DNA of 64,000 bases from Bordetella genomosp. 13 (GTDB taxonomy: Bacteria > Pseudomonadota > Gammaproteobacteria > Burkholderiales > Burkholderiaceae_B). The stretch is taken from NCBI RefSeq assembly GCF_007679965.1, contig NZ_VEHL01000001.1, positions 1 through 64,000 of the forward strand. The letters are read 5' to 3'. The notes beneath the pieces are model-generated. The model was not told the origin of the DNA. It saw only the letters and a program-made list of their open reading frames with translations, and did not search any database. A program made the position numbers and the translations under genes. Positions 1 through 8,283 of this stretch are shown one piece after another (position 1 is the first letter of the stretch; each line of letters opens with the position of its first letter).

Positions 1-451
1 GCGGGCTGGGAGTACGCCCATGTGGCCATTGACGATCACTCGCGGCTGGGCTTCGTGCAGATGCACCCAAACGAGGGGAAAGACTCAGCGGTTGCGTTTC
101 TGCGAGCTGCTGTGGCCCACTACGCGGCTCTGGGCGTAAATATCAAACGCCTGATCACGGACAATGGCTCGGCGTATCGTTCCGGCCTGTTCGCCAAGAC
201 CTGCCTGGCTCTGGGTATCAAGCACACCTTCACCCGGCCTTACCGGCCCCAGACCAACGGCAAGGCTGAGCGGTTCATCCAGACCTGTCTGCGCGAATGG
301 GCTTATGGTCGGACCTGGAACACCAGCGACGAGCGCTGTGACTGGCTACCGGCGTTCCTGGCCTACTACAACATCCGACGGCCTCACTCTGCCCTCGGAT
401 ACAACCCTCCTGCCTCCAGGCTCGGGGTAAACAACCTATTGAAACTCGACA
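1..451 (+). mobile_element. IS481-family insertion sequence, right end (left part outside window)
   Basis: This is the right-hand part of an insertion sequence; its left end lies before the window. The transposase frame runs to the very end of the element. The last bases (ACAACCTATTGAA at about 434-446, ending in ACA at 451) match, from memory, the inner part of the IS481 terminal inverted repeat read backwards. The element is followed directly by TCTAGG, which fits the NCTAGN target preference known for IS481. I see no second end in the window, so its length and intactness cannot be judged. Confidence 0.75.
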
Positions 452-456
452 TCTAG
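1..456 (+). CDS. IS481-family transposase, C-terminal fragment
   Basis: The frame is open from base 1, so the true start is upstream. The visible part is the rve/integrase catalytic core of a DDE transposase. The second catalytic Asp lies in the TDNGSAY motif, the Glu in NGKAERF, and a typical RPHSALGY segment lies near the end. It cuts and joins the ends of its own element. The protein resembles IS481 transposase but is clearly not identical to the B. pertussis IS481 copy I remember, so it is probably a relative. The stop codon TAG (454-456) lies outside the element, in the target sequence TCTAGG, so the terminal inverted repeat is itself translated. Confidence 0.88.
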   Translation, partial: AGWEYAHVAIDDHSRLGFVQMHPNEGKDSAVAFLRAAVAHYAALGVNIKRLITDNGSAYRSGLFAKTCLALGIKHTFTRPYRPQTNGKAERFIQTCLREWAYGRTWNTSDERCDWLPAFLAYYNIRRPHSALGYNPPASRLGVNNLLKLDI

Positions 457-457
457 G
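452..457. other. Putative target-site duplication (TCTAGG) of the IS481-like element
   Basis: The six bases directly after the element end match the NCTAGN target consensus of IS481-type elements and supply the transposase stop codon. The matching copy at the left end is outside the window, so the duplication itself is unproven. Confidence 0.5.
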
Positions 458-622
458 TGCCGCTGGACAGGGCATAGCCGTTGTCGGGCGCCCCCCCACT
501 TCATGGCCAGGGCATCTTCGTCCGCGCCGTGCAAAAAAAGGTTTTTCGACGTCTTCCGACTGTCTGGGCTGTCTGGCGGATGCGTGGCAGCACGAGAGGC
601 TGGTTCGAGCCAGGTGACCACG

Positions 623-698
623 TGGTGCCGGTGAAAGGAATCGAACCCTCGACCTTCTCATTACAAGTGAGCTGCTCTACCAACTGAGCTACACCGGC
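623..698 (-). tRNA. tRNA-Thr (anticodon TGT)
   Basis: On the minus strand the 76 bases fold as a cloverleaf with a seven-base-pair acceptor stem (GCCGGTG with CACCGGC), discriminator A and an encoded CCA end. The D-loop has AGCTCAGTTGGTAGAGC, the T-arm has GTTCGATTC, and the anticodon is TGT (complement of 663-665), reading ACA threonine codons. The gene lies 165 bp from the IS end, outside any operon. I see no duplicated tRNA end that would mark it as an island attachment site. The stretch 458-622 holds no gene I can support, only a T-run on the minus strand near 533-539. Confidence 0.96.
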
Positions 699-743
699 AC
701 GGCCCGCCGTGCGTTGCGCACGGCGAGGGGATTGCATTGTATG

Positions 744-775
744 GGAAAGACGCCGCCGCGGTCATGCCGCGGCGG
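744..775 (-). terminator. Rho-independent terminator downstream of sspAB
   Basis: A perfect 9-bp GC stem (753-761 with 767-775, loop of 5) is followed on the minus strand by a TCTTT run. It sits just past the sspB stop codon and would end the sspA-sspB transcript before tRNA-Thr. Confidence 0.6.
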
Positions 776-789
776 GTGTCATCCGCTGA

Positions 790-1251
790 TCACTTCACGA
801 TCGTCAGGCGAGGCCGCTTGGGCTCGTCGTCGTCGGGCGAATCGCCGTCGGCCGATTCCGCCAGTGCCGCCTCGGACGGGGGCACCGACGACAGGGCCGC
901 CGCCGAATCGTCCTCGGGCGCCTCGGCCGCAGGCTCGTAGGCCTGCACCTCGAAGCCCATGCCCGCGCCCGTCTCGCGCGCGTAGATCGCGCTGACGTTC
1001 GACACCGGCACCAGCACGTTCTCCGTGACGCCGCTGAAGCGGGCCTGGAACTCGATGAACTCGTTGCCCAGCACCAGCTTGTTCGTGGCCAGCGTGCCCA
1101 CGTTCAGCGTGATCTGGCCGTCGCGCACGTGTGCCAGCGGGACCAGCGTGTGCGCGTCGACCTGGACGGTGATGTACGGGGTGTAGCCGTTGTCGGTACA
1201 CCACTCGTGCAACGCCCGGATCAGATAGGGTTTGGTCGACGTTTCGCCCAT
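790..1251 (-). CDS. sspB: SspB, ClpXP protease specificity-enhancing factor
   Basis: The 153-residue product is the adaptor that binds SsrA-tagged proteins and delivers them to ClpXP in the cytoplasm. The N-terminal 110 residues carry the SspB fold, with motifs STKPYLIRALHEWC near the start and VPLAHVRDGQITLNVG in the substrate-binding part. A flexible acidic linker rich in Ala, Glu, Ser and Asp follows. The C-terminal tail PKRPRLTIVK is the conserved ClpX-docking module. A frame extends further upstream, but the ATG at 1251 gives the normal N-terminus. Its start lies 2 bp after the sspA stop, so the two are co-transcribed, as in E. coli. Confidence 0.96.
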   Translation of the reverse strand: MGETSTKPYLIRALHEWCTDNGYTPYITVQVDAHTLVPLAHVRDGQITLNVGTLATNKLVLGNEFIEFQARFSGVTENVLVPVSNVSAIYARETGAGMGFEVQAYEPAAEAPEDDSAAALSSVPPSEAALAESADGDSPDDDEPKRPRLTIVK

Positions 1252-1253
1252 GA

Positions 1254-1865
1254 TCAGCGACGCATGACCTTTTCGGACGGGGTCAGCGCTTCGATGTAGG
1301 CCGGGCGCGAGAAGATGCGCTCGGCATATTTCTGGATGGGAGCGGCGTTCTTGGGCAGCTCGATGCCGTAGTGGTCCAGGCGCCACAGCAGCGGGGCCAC
1401 GGCCACGTCCAGCATGGAGAATTCTTCGCCCAGCATGTACTTGTTCTTCAGCAGCATGGGAGCGAGCTGGGCCAGGCGGTCGCGGATGTGCTGGCGGGCA
1501 ACGACCATCTTCTTGTCATCGGGCTTGGCCGAGCGGTCTTCCAGCGTGGAGACGTGGATGAACAGCTCTTTCTCGAAGTTGTACAGGAACAGGCGGGTGC
1601 GCGCGCGCATGACCGGATCGGCCGGCATCAGCTGCGGGTGCGGGAAGCGCTCGTCGATGTATTCGTTGATGATGTTCGACTCGTACAGGATCAGATCGCG
1701 CTCGACCAGGATGGGCACCTGACCGTACGGGTTCATCACCGAGATGTCCTCAGGCTTGTTGTACAGGTCGATGTCCCGGATCTCGAAATCCATGCCCTTT
1801 TCGAAAAGCACGAAGCGGCAGCGTTGCGAAAAGGGGCACGTGGTCCCGGAGTAGAGCACCATCAT
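1254..1865 (-). CDS. sspA: SspA, stringent starvation protein A (GST-fold)
   Basis: SspA is an RNA polymerase-associated regulator of the stationary-phase and starvation response. It has a glutathione S-transferase fold without enzyme activity. The thioredoxin-like N-terminal domain (about residues 2-80) shows TTCPFSQRCRFVLFEKG and the cis-proline region GQVPIL. The helical C-terminal domain fills residues 90-203. The length of 203 aa is normal. It is the first gene of the sspA-sspB pair and lies downstream of petABC, a synteny common in beta-proteobacteria. Confidence 0.95.
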   Translation of the reverse strand: MMVLYSGTTCPFSQRCRFVLFEKGMDFEIRDIDLYNKPEDISVMNPYGQVPILVERDLILYESNIINEYIDERFPHPQLMPADPVMRARTRLFLYNFEKELFIHVSTLEDRSAKPDDKKMVVARQHIRDRLAQLAPMLLKNKYMLGEEFSMLDVAVAPLLWRLDHYGIELPKNAAPIQKYAERIFSRPAYIEALTPSEKVMRR

Positions 1866-1887
1866 GGTGGTAAGTCCTTGTATGAAA

Positions 1888-1925
1888 AGCGAAAGGCCAG
1901 CGGCCTAGTCTAGCGGCCGCTGGCC
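1888..1925 (-). terminator. Hairpin terminator after petABC
   Basis: A perfect 11-bp stem (1895-1905 with 1915-1925, loop of 9) is followed on the minus strand by a T-rich stretch. It lies between the petC stop and the sspA start, so it probably separates the bc1 operon from sspAB. Nothing else is seen in 1866-2038. Confidence 0.6.
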
Positions 1926-2038
1926 CGGAATTCCAGGCTTGGGCAGGGGTCTTTGCCCTGCGCCTTTGCGTCGAAATCAGTCGGCGCGCACCCATGGGGC
2001 GCACGCCGGATTGGGCCAAACCGGATGTTTTAGCAGAT

Positions 2039-2887
2039 TTAGCGTACGTGTTTCCAGTAGGACGCGTTCAAACGCCACGCGATCACGAAGAAAACACCCA
2101 GGAAAAGCAGCACCCAGACGCCCAGTTCGCGGCGCTGCCGCTGGGCGGGTTCGGCCATCCAGGACATGAAACCGGTCAGGTCGGCCATGTCGCGGTCGTA
2201 GGCGGCCGTCTGCGCCGGGTTGAGGGACTTGAAGCGCGTCTCGACGCTGCCATGGCCATGGTAGTCGGCCACCGCCTCGGTCTTGGCGGTGGCGTAGCCC
2301 TGCGCATCGTACACCGTGGTGACGCGTTCCCAGGCGTGCGTGCCGTCCTTGCCCTCGACCTGGTGCAGGGCCACGGTGGTCAGTTCGCGCGGACCCTGGC
2401 GTTCCCACAGCACGTGCGGCATGCCCACGTTGGGAAACACCAGGTTGTTCCAGCCGGTGGCCTTGCTGCTGTCCCGGTAGAACGTGCGCAGGTAGGTGTA
2501 GATGTAGTCGGCGCCCGTGGGGCCGGCGTTGATCGACTTGGCGCGCGCGATCACCGACAGGTCGGGCGGCGTGGTGCCGAACCAGCGCTTGGCGTCAGCC
2601 GGCGTCATGGCGATGTGCATCAGGTCGCCGACCTTCTCGCCGGTGAACAGCAGGTTGGCCTTGATCTGGTCGTCGGTCAGGCCGATTTCCGCCAGCTTGT
2701 TGTAGCGCATGGAATTGGCGCTGTGGCAGTTCAGGCAGTAGTTGACGAACAGCTTGGCGCCGTTCTGCAGGGCGGCCAGGTCGTTGATGCGATCCGGCGC
2801 CTTTTCCAGGTGGTAGCCGCCCTCGGCGGCATAGGTGGCGGTGCACGTGAGCATCAACGCTACGGCACCGATCAGCTTCTTGATCAT
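2039..2887 (-). CDS. petC: Cytochrome c1 of the bc1 complex
   Basis: Cytochrome c1 accepts electrons from the Rieske centre and passes them to soluble cytochrome c. The 282-aa product starts with a cleavable signal peptide (residues 1 to about 21, ending TYAA). The covalent heme motif is CLNCH near residue 51, and a Met ligand is expected in the later half (the VGMPHVLW region is conserved). A single C-terminal membrane anchor (VWVLLFLGVFFVIAW) holds the heme domain in the periplasm. A longer frame exists upstream inside petB, but the ATG at 2887 yields the signal peptide. It is the last gene of petA-petB-petC. Confidence 0.95.
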   Translation of the reverse strand: MIKKLIGAVALMLTCTATYAAEGGYHLEKAPDRINDLAALQNGAKLFVNYCLNCHSANSMRYNKLAEIGLTDDQIKANLLFTGEKVGDLMHIAMTPADAKRWFGTTPPDLSVIARAKSINAGPTGADYIYTYLRTFYRDSSKATGWNNLVFPNVGMPHVLWERQGPRELTTVALHQVEGKDGTHAWERVTTVYDAQGYATAKTEAVADYHGHGSVETRFKSLNPAQTAAYDRDMADLTGFMSWMAEPAQRQRRELGVWVLLFLGVFFVIAWRLNASYWKHVR

Positions 2888-2910
2888 GGTCGTTTCGTCC
2901 TGTCGTGGGC

Positions 2911-4299
2911 TCAGTGGGCGTGGAAGGTGACGCGCGCGGGCACGGGCTTGAAGGTGCCGATGCGGCTCCACACGGGCATCAGGAAGAAGAAGCCCAGGTA
3001 GATCAGCGTGCCGGCCTGCGACATCAGGTTGAACACGTCGCTGGGCGGTTGCGTGCCCAGGTAGCCCATGATCAGGAAGTTGACGATGAAGATGCCGTAG
3101 AACCACTTGTGCCACGTGGGCCGGTAGCGGATGGACTTGACCGGCGAGTGGTCGAGCCACGGCAGGAAGAACAGGATGACGACCGCGCCGCCCATGGCAA
3201 CCACGCCCCAGAACTTGGCATCGATGCTGCGCAGCAGGACCGCCACCACGACCAGCGCGACCGGGAACACGATGCGCCAGATGCCCTTCAGTCCGCCGCG
3301 CAGGAACAGCGCAATCGCGCCCAGCACCGCGGCGCCCGCCAGCACCCACGTGAACTCGTCGGTGGTGGCGCGCAGCATGGAGTAGAACGGCGTGAAGTAC
3401 CAGACCGGCGCGATGTGCGGCGGGGTCTTCAGCGCGTCGGCGGGAATGAAGTTGTTGAACTCGAGGAAGTACCCGCCCATCTCGGGGGCGAAGAACACGA
3501 TGGCGGCGAAGACGATGAGGAAGCCTGCCACGCCGACGATGTCGTGCACCGTGTAGAACGGGTGGAAAGGGATGCCGTCGGCCGGGCGGCCGTACCTGTC
3601 CTTCGGGCCCTCCTTGATCTCGACGCCGTCGGGATTGTTGGAACCGACTTCGTGCAGCGCCACCAGGTGGGCCGCGACCAGGCCGACCAGCACCAGCGGG
3701 ATGGCGATGACGTGGAACGAGAAGAAGCGGTTGAGTGTCGCGTCCGAGACCACGTAGTCGCCGCGGATCCAGATCGACAGTTCAGGGCCGATGAAGGGAA
3801 TGGCCGAGAACAGGTTCACGATGACCTGGGCGCCCCAGTAGGACATCTGGCCCCAGGGCAGCAGGTAGCCGAAGAAGGCCTCGCCCATCAGACAGAGGAA
3901 GATCGCCACGCCGAAGATCCATACGAGTTCGCGCGGCTTGCGGTACGAGCCGTAGAACAGGCCGCGCAGCATGTGGAGATAGACCACCACGAAGAACATG
4001 GAGGCGCCGGTGGAATGCATGTAGCGCACCAGCCAGCCCCACGGGACCTCGCGCATGATGTATTCGACGGATTCGAACGCGCGTTGCGCATCCGGCTTGT
4101 AGTGCATCACCAGGAAGATGCCGGTGAGGATCTGGATGACCAGCACCAGCAGCGCCAGCGATCCGAAGAAATACCAGAAGTTGAAATTCTTGGGCGCGTA
4201 GTACTCGGAAAGATGCGCCTTCCAGGTGGAGGAAGCCGGAAAACGCCGGTCCAGCCAACCCAGCAAACCCGTTGTCTCGACAATCTTATCGCCAGCCAT
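2911..4299 (-). CDS. petB: Cytochrome b of the bc1 complex
   Basis: This is the 462-aa, multi-pass quinol-oxidising subunit, carrying two b hemes in the inner membrane. Visible landmarks are the four heme-binding His in two helices (YMHSTGASMFF and VVYLHMLRG; FHVIAIPLV and LVAAHLVALHE). The Qo-site signature PEW appears as the related APVWYFTPFYSMLRA segment. The frame opens with a GTG at 4302 directly before an ATG at 4299; an AAGGAG lies 5 nt before the ATG, so the ATG is preferred. C-terminal extra helices follow, as usual in proteobacteria. Confidence 0.95.
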   Translation of the reverse strand: MAGDKIVETTGLLGWLDRRFPASSTWKAHLSEYYAPKNFNFWYFFGSLALLVLVIQILTGIFLVMHYKPDAQRAFESVEYIMREVPWGWLVRYMHSTGASMFFVVVYLHMLRGLFYGSYRKPRELVWIFGVAIFLCLMGEAFFGYLLPWGQMSYWGAQVIVNLFSAIPFIGPELSIWIRGDYVVSDATLNRFFSFHVIAIPLVLVGLVAAHLVALHEVGSNNPDGVEIKEGPKDRYGRPADGIPFHPFYTVHDIVGVAGFLIVFAAIVFFAPEMGGYFLEFNNFIPADALKTPPHIAPVWYFTPFYSMLRATTDEFTWVLAGAAVLGAIALFLRGGLKGIWRIVFPVALVVVAVLLRSIDAKFWGVVAMGGAVVILFFLPWLDHSPVKSIRYRPTWHKWFYGIFIVNFLIMGYLGTQPPSDVFNLMSQAGTLIYLGFFFLMPVWSRIGTFKPVPARVTFHAH

Positions 4300-4369
4300 C
4301 ACGGCTCCTTTTTTATACGTGGCGTACTGCTATGCGTCCGTCGGGGAAGAAACAGGGCGGCGCGCCGCG

Positions 4370-5014
4370 CTACGCCTTGTTCTCTTCGTCCACGCCGACG
4401 ATGATGCGGGTGTCGCTCAGGTACTGATAAGGGGGGACTTCCAGATTGTCTGGAGCTGGCTTGTTGCGATAGACGCGCCCTGCCAGGTCGAAGGTCGAGC
4501 CGTGGCAGGGGCAGAGGAATCCGCCTTCCCAACTGCTGGGCATGCCGGCGCCGCCGCCGGTCTCGAAATGGGGCGTGGGCGAACAGCCCAGGTGGGTGCA
4601 GATGCCCACGCAGACGAATAGCTCGGGCTTGCGCGAGCGGGTTTCGTTCTTGGCGTATTCGGGGGTGAAGCCGGGGCGGTCCGACTTGGGATCGGCCAGC
4701 AGGCCGTCCTGCGACGCGAGGCCCTTGATCTGGTCGTCGGTGCGGCGGATGATCCAGACGGGCTTGCCCCGCCATTCGACGGTGCGCATCTGGCCGGGGG
4801 CGAGATCGCCGACGTCGACTTCGACCGGGGCGCCCGCTGCGCGGGCCCGCTCGGACGGTGCGAATGTACTGACGAAAGGTACTGCGGCGGCAACGCCTGC
4901 GAAGCCGCCGGCTGCACAGGCTGTCGTTACCCAAAAGCGACGCGACGGGTCGGGCGGCAGCGTGGGATCCACTGCGCCGTCGTCATCGTGCACCAACAAC
5001 GTGTCCTGACTCAT
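4370..5014 (-). CDS. petA: Rieske iron-sulfur subunit of the bc1 complex
   Basis: The 214-aa product carries the [2Fe-2S] cluster that takes electrons from quinol. Cluster motifs CTHLGC and CPCHGS are both intact and provide the two Cys and two His ligands. An N-terminal twin-arginine stretch ([16 protein letters not shown]) followed by a hydrophobic helix marks Tat-dependent export with an uncleaved anchor; the tatABC genes lie in the same window. It is the first gene of the operon, with a TATAAT-like box about 100 bp upstream. Confidence 0.96.
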   Translation of the reverse strand: MSQDTLLVHDDDGAVDPTLPPDPSRRFWVTTACAAGGFAGVAAAVPFVSTFAPSERARAAGAPVEVDVGDLAPGQMRTVEWRGKPVWIIRRTDDQIKGLASQDGLLADPKSDRPGFTPEYAKNETRSRKPELFVCVGICTHLGCSPTPHFETGGGAGMPSSWEGGFLCPCHGSTFDLAGRVYRNKPAPDNLEVPPYQYLSDTRIIVGVDEENKA

Positions 5015-5110
5015 TGTCTTCCCTTCCTCGTGGATGCGCCTGTTCTTCTACTCGGATCAGGCTTGCAGCAAACTTAGGTACTGGCACGTGTTACACCATA
5101 GCAACCGCAT

Positions 5111-5116
5111 ATTATA
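5111..5116 (-). promoter_or_regulatory. Possible -10 box for petABC
   Basis: The minus strand reads TATAAT here, about 97 bp before the petA start, in a local AT-rich patch. A convincing -35 box is not visible at the usual spacing, so this remains tentative. The region 5015-5235 holds no gene I can support. Confidence 0.35.
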
Positions 5117-5235
5117 TGCTTCAGCAGGTCTGTATCCAGCACTATGACGGCGGCTGGGTCTCGCGCGGCAGGCACGGCCTTTGCTGGCGGACGCCCGGCA
5201 GTACTTTTTTCAGGCAGTCATCTCTAGGAGTAGGC

Positions 5236-5688
5236 ATGAGCTCGTCCAAAGGGTTTTTTCACGAATTCCGCGAATTCGCCGTCAAGGGCAGTGTCGTCGA
5301 CCTCGCGGTCGGCGTGATCATCGGCGCGGCGTTCGGCAAGATCGTCGACTCGATGGTCAAAGACATCATCATGCCGTTGGTGAACTTCCTGGTCGGCGGC
5401 TCCGTCGACTTCACCAACAAATTCCTGGTCCTGTCCGCGCCGCCCAACTACACGGGCCCGCAGACCTATGCCGACCTGACCAAGGCGGGCGCCACGGTGC
5501 TGGCGTGGGGCAACTTCCTCACCATCCTGATCAACTTCATCCTGCTGGCCTTCGTGATCTTCCTGATGGTCCGCGGCATCAATGCGGCCCGCCGCCGCCA
5601 CGAGGAAGCGCCGGCGCCGGCCAAGCCCGTGCCGCCGCCCGAGGACGTCGCGCTGCTGCGCGAGATCCGCGATCTGCTGAGGAAATAA
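5236..5688 (+). CDS. mscL: Large-conductance mechanosensitive channel MscL
   Basis: MscL is a homopentameric pressure-relief channel in the inner membrane that opens on hypo-osmotic shock. The 150-aa protein begins with the amphipathic N-terminal helix ([22 protein letters not shown]). Transmembrane helix 1 ([17 protein letters not shown]), a periplasmic loop of about 45 residues, transmembrane helix 2 ([18 protein letters not shown]) and the cytoplasmic helical bundle ([11 protein letters not shown]) follow. An AGGAG lies 5 nt before the ATG at 5236; the upstream in-frame extension lacks family similarity. It is a monocistronic gene, convergent with the Nif3-family gene. Confidence 0.96.
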   Translation: MSSSKGFFHEFREFAVKGSVVDLAVGVIIGAAFGKIVDSMVKDIIMPLVNFLVGGSVDFTNKFLVLSAPPNYTGPQTYADLTKAGATVLAWGNFLTILINFILLAFVIFLMVRGINAARRRHEEAPAPAKPVPPPEDVALLREIRDLLRK

Positions 5689-5709
5689 GCACTTGGCGGC
5701 CGCGCCGCG

Positions 5710-6486
5710 TCACACGGGATTGTCGATGTCGACGAACTCGACGCGGATGCCGAACTGCTTCGCCACGGCGTCGCCCAGCGCCTGGATGCCGTAGCGCTCG
5801 GTGGCGTGATGGCCCGCCCCGACGAACCCGGTGCCGGTCTCGCGCGCCAGGTGCACGGTGGGTTCCGAGGCTTCGCCGGTGATGTAGGCGGTGGCTCCGG
5901 CCTCGATGGCGTCGGCCAGCATGCCTTGCGCGGCGCCCGTGCACCATGCGATGCGGCCCAGCGGCTGTTGCGCGTCGCCCACCACCAGGGGCGCGCGATC
6001 CAGCCGTTCGGCCACGCGTGCCGCCAGGTCGCCGAGCGTGTTCAGTCCGGGCGCGCGGCCCAGCCAGATCAGGCCATCGGGACCGCAGGTCTGGGGCTGG
6101 TCGCCGGCCATGTCGGGCTGCAGGCCCAGGATGCGCGCCAGTTGGGCGTTGTTGCCCAGTCGCGGATGCGCGTCCAGCGGCAGGTGGTAGGCGAACAGGT
6201 TCAGGCCATGGGCCAGCGTCAGGGCCAGGCGGGTGCGGCGCGGGCCGCGCACGCGAGGGTCTTCGTTCTTCCAGAACCAGCCGTGGTGTACCAGCACGGC
6301 GTCGGCATTGCGTTCGATCGCGGCGCGTAACAGCGCCTCGGAAGCCGTGACGCCGGTGATAATGTGGCCCGTGCGTTCCCGGCCTTCGACCTGCAGGCCG
6401 TTGGGGCAGTAGTCTTTGAAGCGCGCCGCCTGCAGCGTGCCGTCCAGCCAGGCGGCCAGCTCGCGGGTCTCGATCGTAGTCGTCAT
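5710..6486 (-). CDS. Nif3-like dinuclear metal centre protein (YbgI/GTP cyclohydrolase I type 2 family)
   Basis: The 258-aa product belongs to the Nif3/YbgI family, toroidal hexamers with a two-metal site whose biological reaction is still uncertain. Metal-ligand motifs are visible: VHHGWFWKN near residue 66 and the C-terminal GHHATERYGIQALGDAV. The start is divergent from the protease gene, with only 18 bp between the two ATGs, so their control regions overlap the coding sequences. Older databases call such proteins NGG1p-interacting factor 3. Confidence 0.9.
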   Translation of the reverse strand: MTTTIETRELAAWLDGTLQAARFKDYCPNGLQVEGRERTGHIITGVTASEALLRAAIERNADAVLVHHGWFWKNEDPRVRGPRRTRLALTLAHGLNLFAYHLPLDAHPRLGNNAQLARILGLQPDMAGDQPQTCGPDGLIWLGRAPGLNTLGDLAARVAERLDRAPLVVGDAQQPLGRIAWCTGAAQGMLADAIEAGATAYITGEASEPTVHLARETGTGFVGAGHHATERYGIQALGDAVAKQFGIRVEFVDIDNPV

Positions 6487-6504
6487 GTCGTTCCTGTGGG
6501 GATC

Positions 6505-7686
6505 ATGCGTCGCCTTTGGCTGATATTCGCCCAGGCTGTCACCGTCAGTCTGGCCATTTTATTCGTCGTCACCACGCTGCGCCCCGACTGGGTGCGGCTG
6601 GGATCGCCGCCTGCCGCCCCGGCGGCGCAGGTGCCGGTGCCGGTGCCCGTTTCACCGCTGCCGCCCGTGGCGTCGCCCAAGCAGTCGTCGTTTTCGTACG
6701 CCGAGGCGGTGGCGCGCGCCACGCCGTGGGTGGTGAACGTGTACACCGCCAAGCACGTCGAGGTGCCGCTGATGCCCATGCCCGACGACCCGGTGCTGCG
6801 CCAGCTGTTCGGCCAGATGCCGGGCATGAGCCGGCGCCAGGCGGCGTCCAGCCTGGGATCGGGCGTGATCGTCAGCGCGGGCGGCTACGTGCTGACCAAC
6901 TACCACGTGGTCGAGGCCGCCGATTCCATCGAGGTGGCGCTGTCCGACGGCCGCAAGGCGACCGCGAAGGTGGTGGGTGCCGATCCCGATACCGACCTGG
7001 CGGTACTGAAGGTGGGCGCGGGCCTGGGCGAGTTGCCGGTGGCCGAGATCGCGCAGAACAGCCCGCTGCGCGTCGGCGACGTGGTGCTGGCCATCGGCAA
7101 TCCGTTCGGCGTGGGCCAGACCACCACGCAGGGCATCGTGTCGGCGCTGGGCCGCAACGGCCTGGGCATCAACACCTACGAGAACTTCATCCAGACGGAC
7201 GCGGCCATCAATCCGGGCAATTCGGGCGGCGCGCTGATCGACGCGCAGGGCAACCTGGTGGGCATCAACACCGCGATCTATTCCGAAACGGGCGGATCGC
7301 TGGGCATCGGCTTCGCCATTCCCATCGAGGGCGCGCGGCGCGTGATGGACGAGATCATCCAGAGCGGCGCCGTCAAGCGCGGCTGGCTGGGCGTCGAGCC
7401 GCAGGACATCACCCCCGAGCTGGCGCGCGCGTTCAACCTGCCGCGCGACACGCGCGGGGTGATCATCGCGGGCGTGCAGCGCAATGGACCCGCCGGCCGC
7501 GGCGGGCTGAGGGTGGGCGACATCGTGCGGCGCATCGACGGCACGCAGGTGGCGGACACGGCCACCATGCTGGCGATGATCGCGGCGCTGCCGCCGGGCG
7601 AGACGTCCACGCTGGACGTACTGCGCGCGGGCAAGGCGCTGTCCGTGAAGGTGAAGGTAGGGACGCGTCCGACCCGGCCGCGTTGA
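6505..7686 (+). CDS. Membrane-anchored single-PDZ trypsin-like serine protease (DegS/HtrA type)
   Basis: The 393-aa product has an N-terminal membrane helix (about residues 5-25), a Pro/Val-rich linker, and a trypsin-like domain with His in NYHVVE, Asp in DTDLAVLKV and Ser in NPGNSGGAL. One PDZ domain follows (about residues 290-380, GWLGVEPQDI onward). One PDZ and no cleavable signal resemble E. coli DegS, the sensor that starts the sigma-E envelope-stress cascade. A quality-control protease is equally possible, because beta-proteobacteria often annotate this gene as degQ or mucD-like. The ATG at 6505 is chosen because it opens the membrane anchor. Confidence 0.9.
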   Translation: MRRLWLIFAQAVTVSLAILFVVTTLRPDWVRLGSPPAAPAAQVPVPVPVSPLPPVASPKQSSFSYAEAVARATPWVVNVYTAKHVEVPLMPMPDDPVLRQLFGQMPGMSRRQAASSLGSGVIVSAGGYVLTNYHVVEAADSIEVALSDGRKATAKVVGADPDTDLAVLKVGAGLGELPVAEIAQNSPLRVGDVVLAIGNPFGVGQTTTQGIVSALGRNGLGINTYENFIQTDAAINPGNSGGALIDAQGNLVGINTAIYSETGGSLGIGFAIPIEGARRVMDEIIQSGAVKRGWLGVEPQDITPELARAFNLPRDTRGVIIAGVQRNGPAGRGGLRVGDIVRRIDGTQVADTATMLAMIAALPPGETSTLDVLRAGKALSVKVKVGTRPTRPR

Positions 7687-7799
7687 GGCGGCTGGGGCGC
7701 CCTCAGGCTGTCTCGGGCGCTCTCAGGCGTCGATAGGCTTGCATGGCCGGTCGTGCGGCCGAGTGGTCTGCATCGGCCTCGTGAGGGCGCGATGATCGC

Positions 7800-8150
7800 C
7801 TAGCCCCGGGCCTGCTCGTCGGCGATCAGGCGCACCACCGCCACGATCTTCCTGCGCGCATCGGCGGGCAGGCGCGCCATCAATACCCGGATTTCCGCGT
7901 CGTAGCCGTCGGTGGATGCGACGGCGTGCGGCGGCGCCGTCGCGCCCGGCTCGCCTTCGAGCCAGGCGGGCGTGATGTCCAGCGCGTGCGCCAGGCGCTG
8001 GATGGTGCGCCGCGCGGGCATGTAGGTATCGTCGCATTTGAGTATGCGATGGATGGTGGGCTGGGCGACCCCCGAGATGCGTGCCAGCTGGGTCTGGCTT
8101 TTGATTCCGCGCCATCGCATCTGGGCGCGCAAACGGTAGGCGAGCGACAT
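7800..8150 (-). CDS. Small XRE-family (Cro/CI-type HTH) transcriptional regulator
   Basis: The 116-aa protein has an N-terminal helix-turn-helix (about residues 17-50, with SQTQLARISGVAQPTIHRIL as recognition region). A helix follows (ALDITPAWLEG) as in phage-repressor-like proteins. The C-terminal 45 residues are helical, without a peptidase or ligand domain. An in-frame ATG at 8204 would add 18 residues; neither start has a strong ribosome site, and I prefer 8150 because the HTH fold begins there. The gene stands alone between the protease gene and tatC. Its target is unknown. The stretch 7687-7799 holds nothing else that I can see. Confidence 0.75.
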   Translation of the reverse strand: MSLAYRLRAQMRWRGIKSQTQLARISGVAQPTIHRILKCDDTYMPARRTIQRLAHALDITPAWLEGEPGATAPPHAVASTDGYDAEIRVLMARLPADARRKIVAVVRLIADEQARG

Positions 8151-8227
8151 GCGTGCAATGTACGGTTGCAGGCAGGGCGCGACAAGGGTGAAAGCGTCCC
8201 ACATTTATCTGCGTGTCTGTCGTGCCT

Positions 8228-8272
8228 CCATGACGACGATGGCGGCCAAAATGGCCGCCATCGTCGTCATGG
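8228..8272. repeat. Perfect 21-bp inverted repeat with AAA loop
   Basis: Bases 8228-8248 and 8252-8272 are exact reverse complements around a three-base loop. The position just past the tatC stop suggests a transcription end for the his-tat operon. It has no T-run on either strand, so a classic intrinsic terminator is not proven; protection of the 3' end or a protein site are alternatives. Confidence 0.7.
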
Positions 8273-8283
8273 GCAGATCAGGA

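Noticed and set aside
481..687. Short plus-strand frame across the tRNA
   Set aside because: It runs through the antisense of tRNA-Thr and has no ribosome site or recognisable product.
623..698. tRNA-Thr as an integration site for the nearby IS
   Set aside because: The IS481-type element uses a CTAG target and ends at 451, 171 bp away; no partial tRNA copy or integrase is visible.
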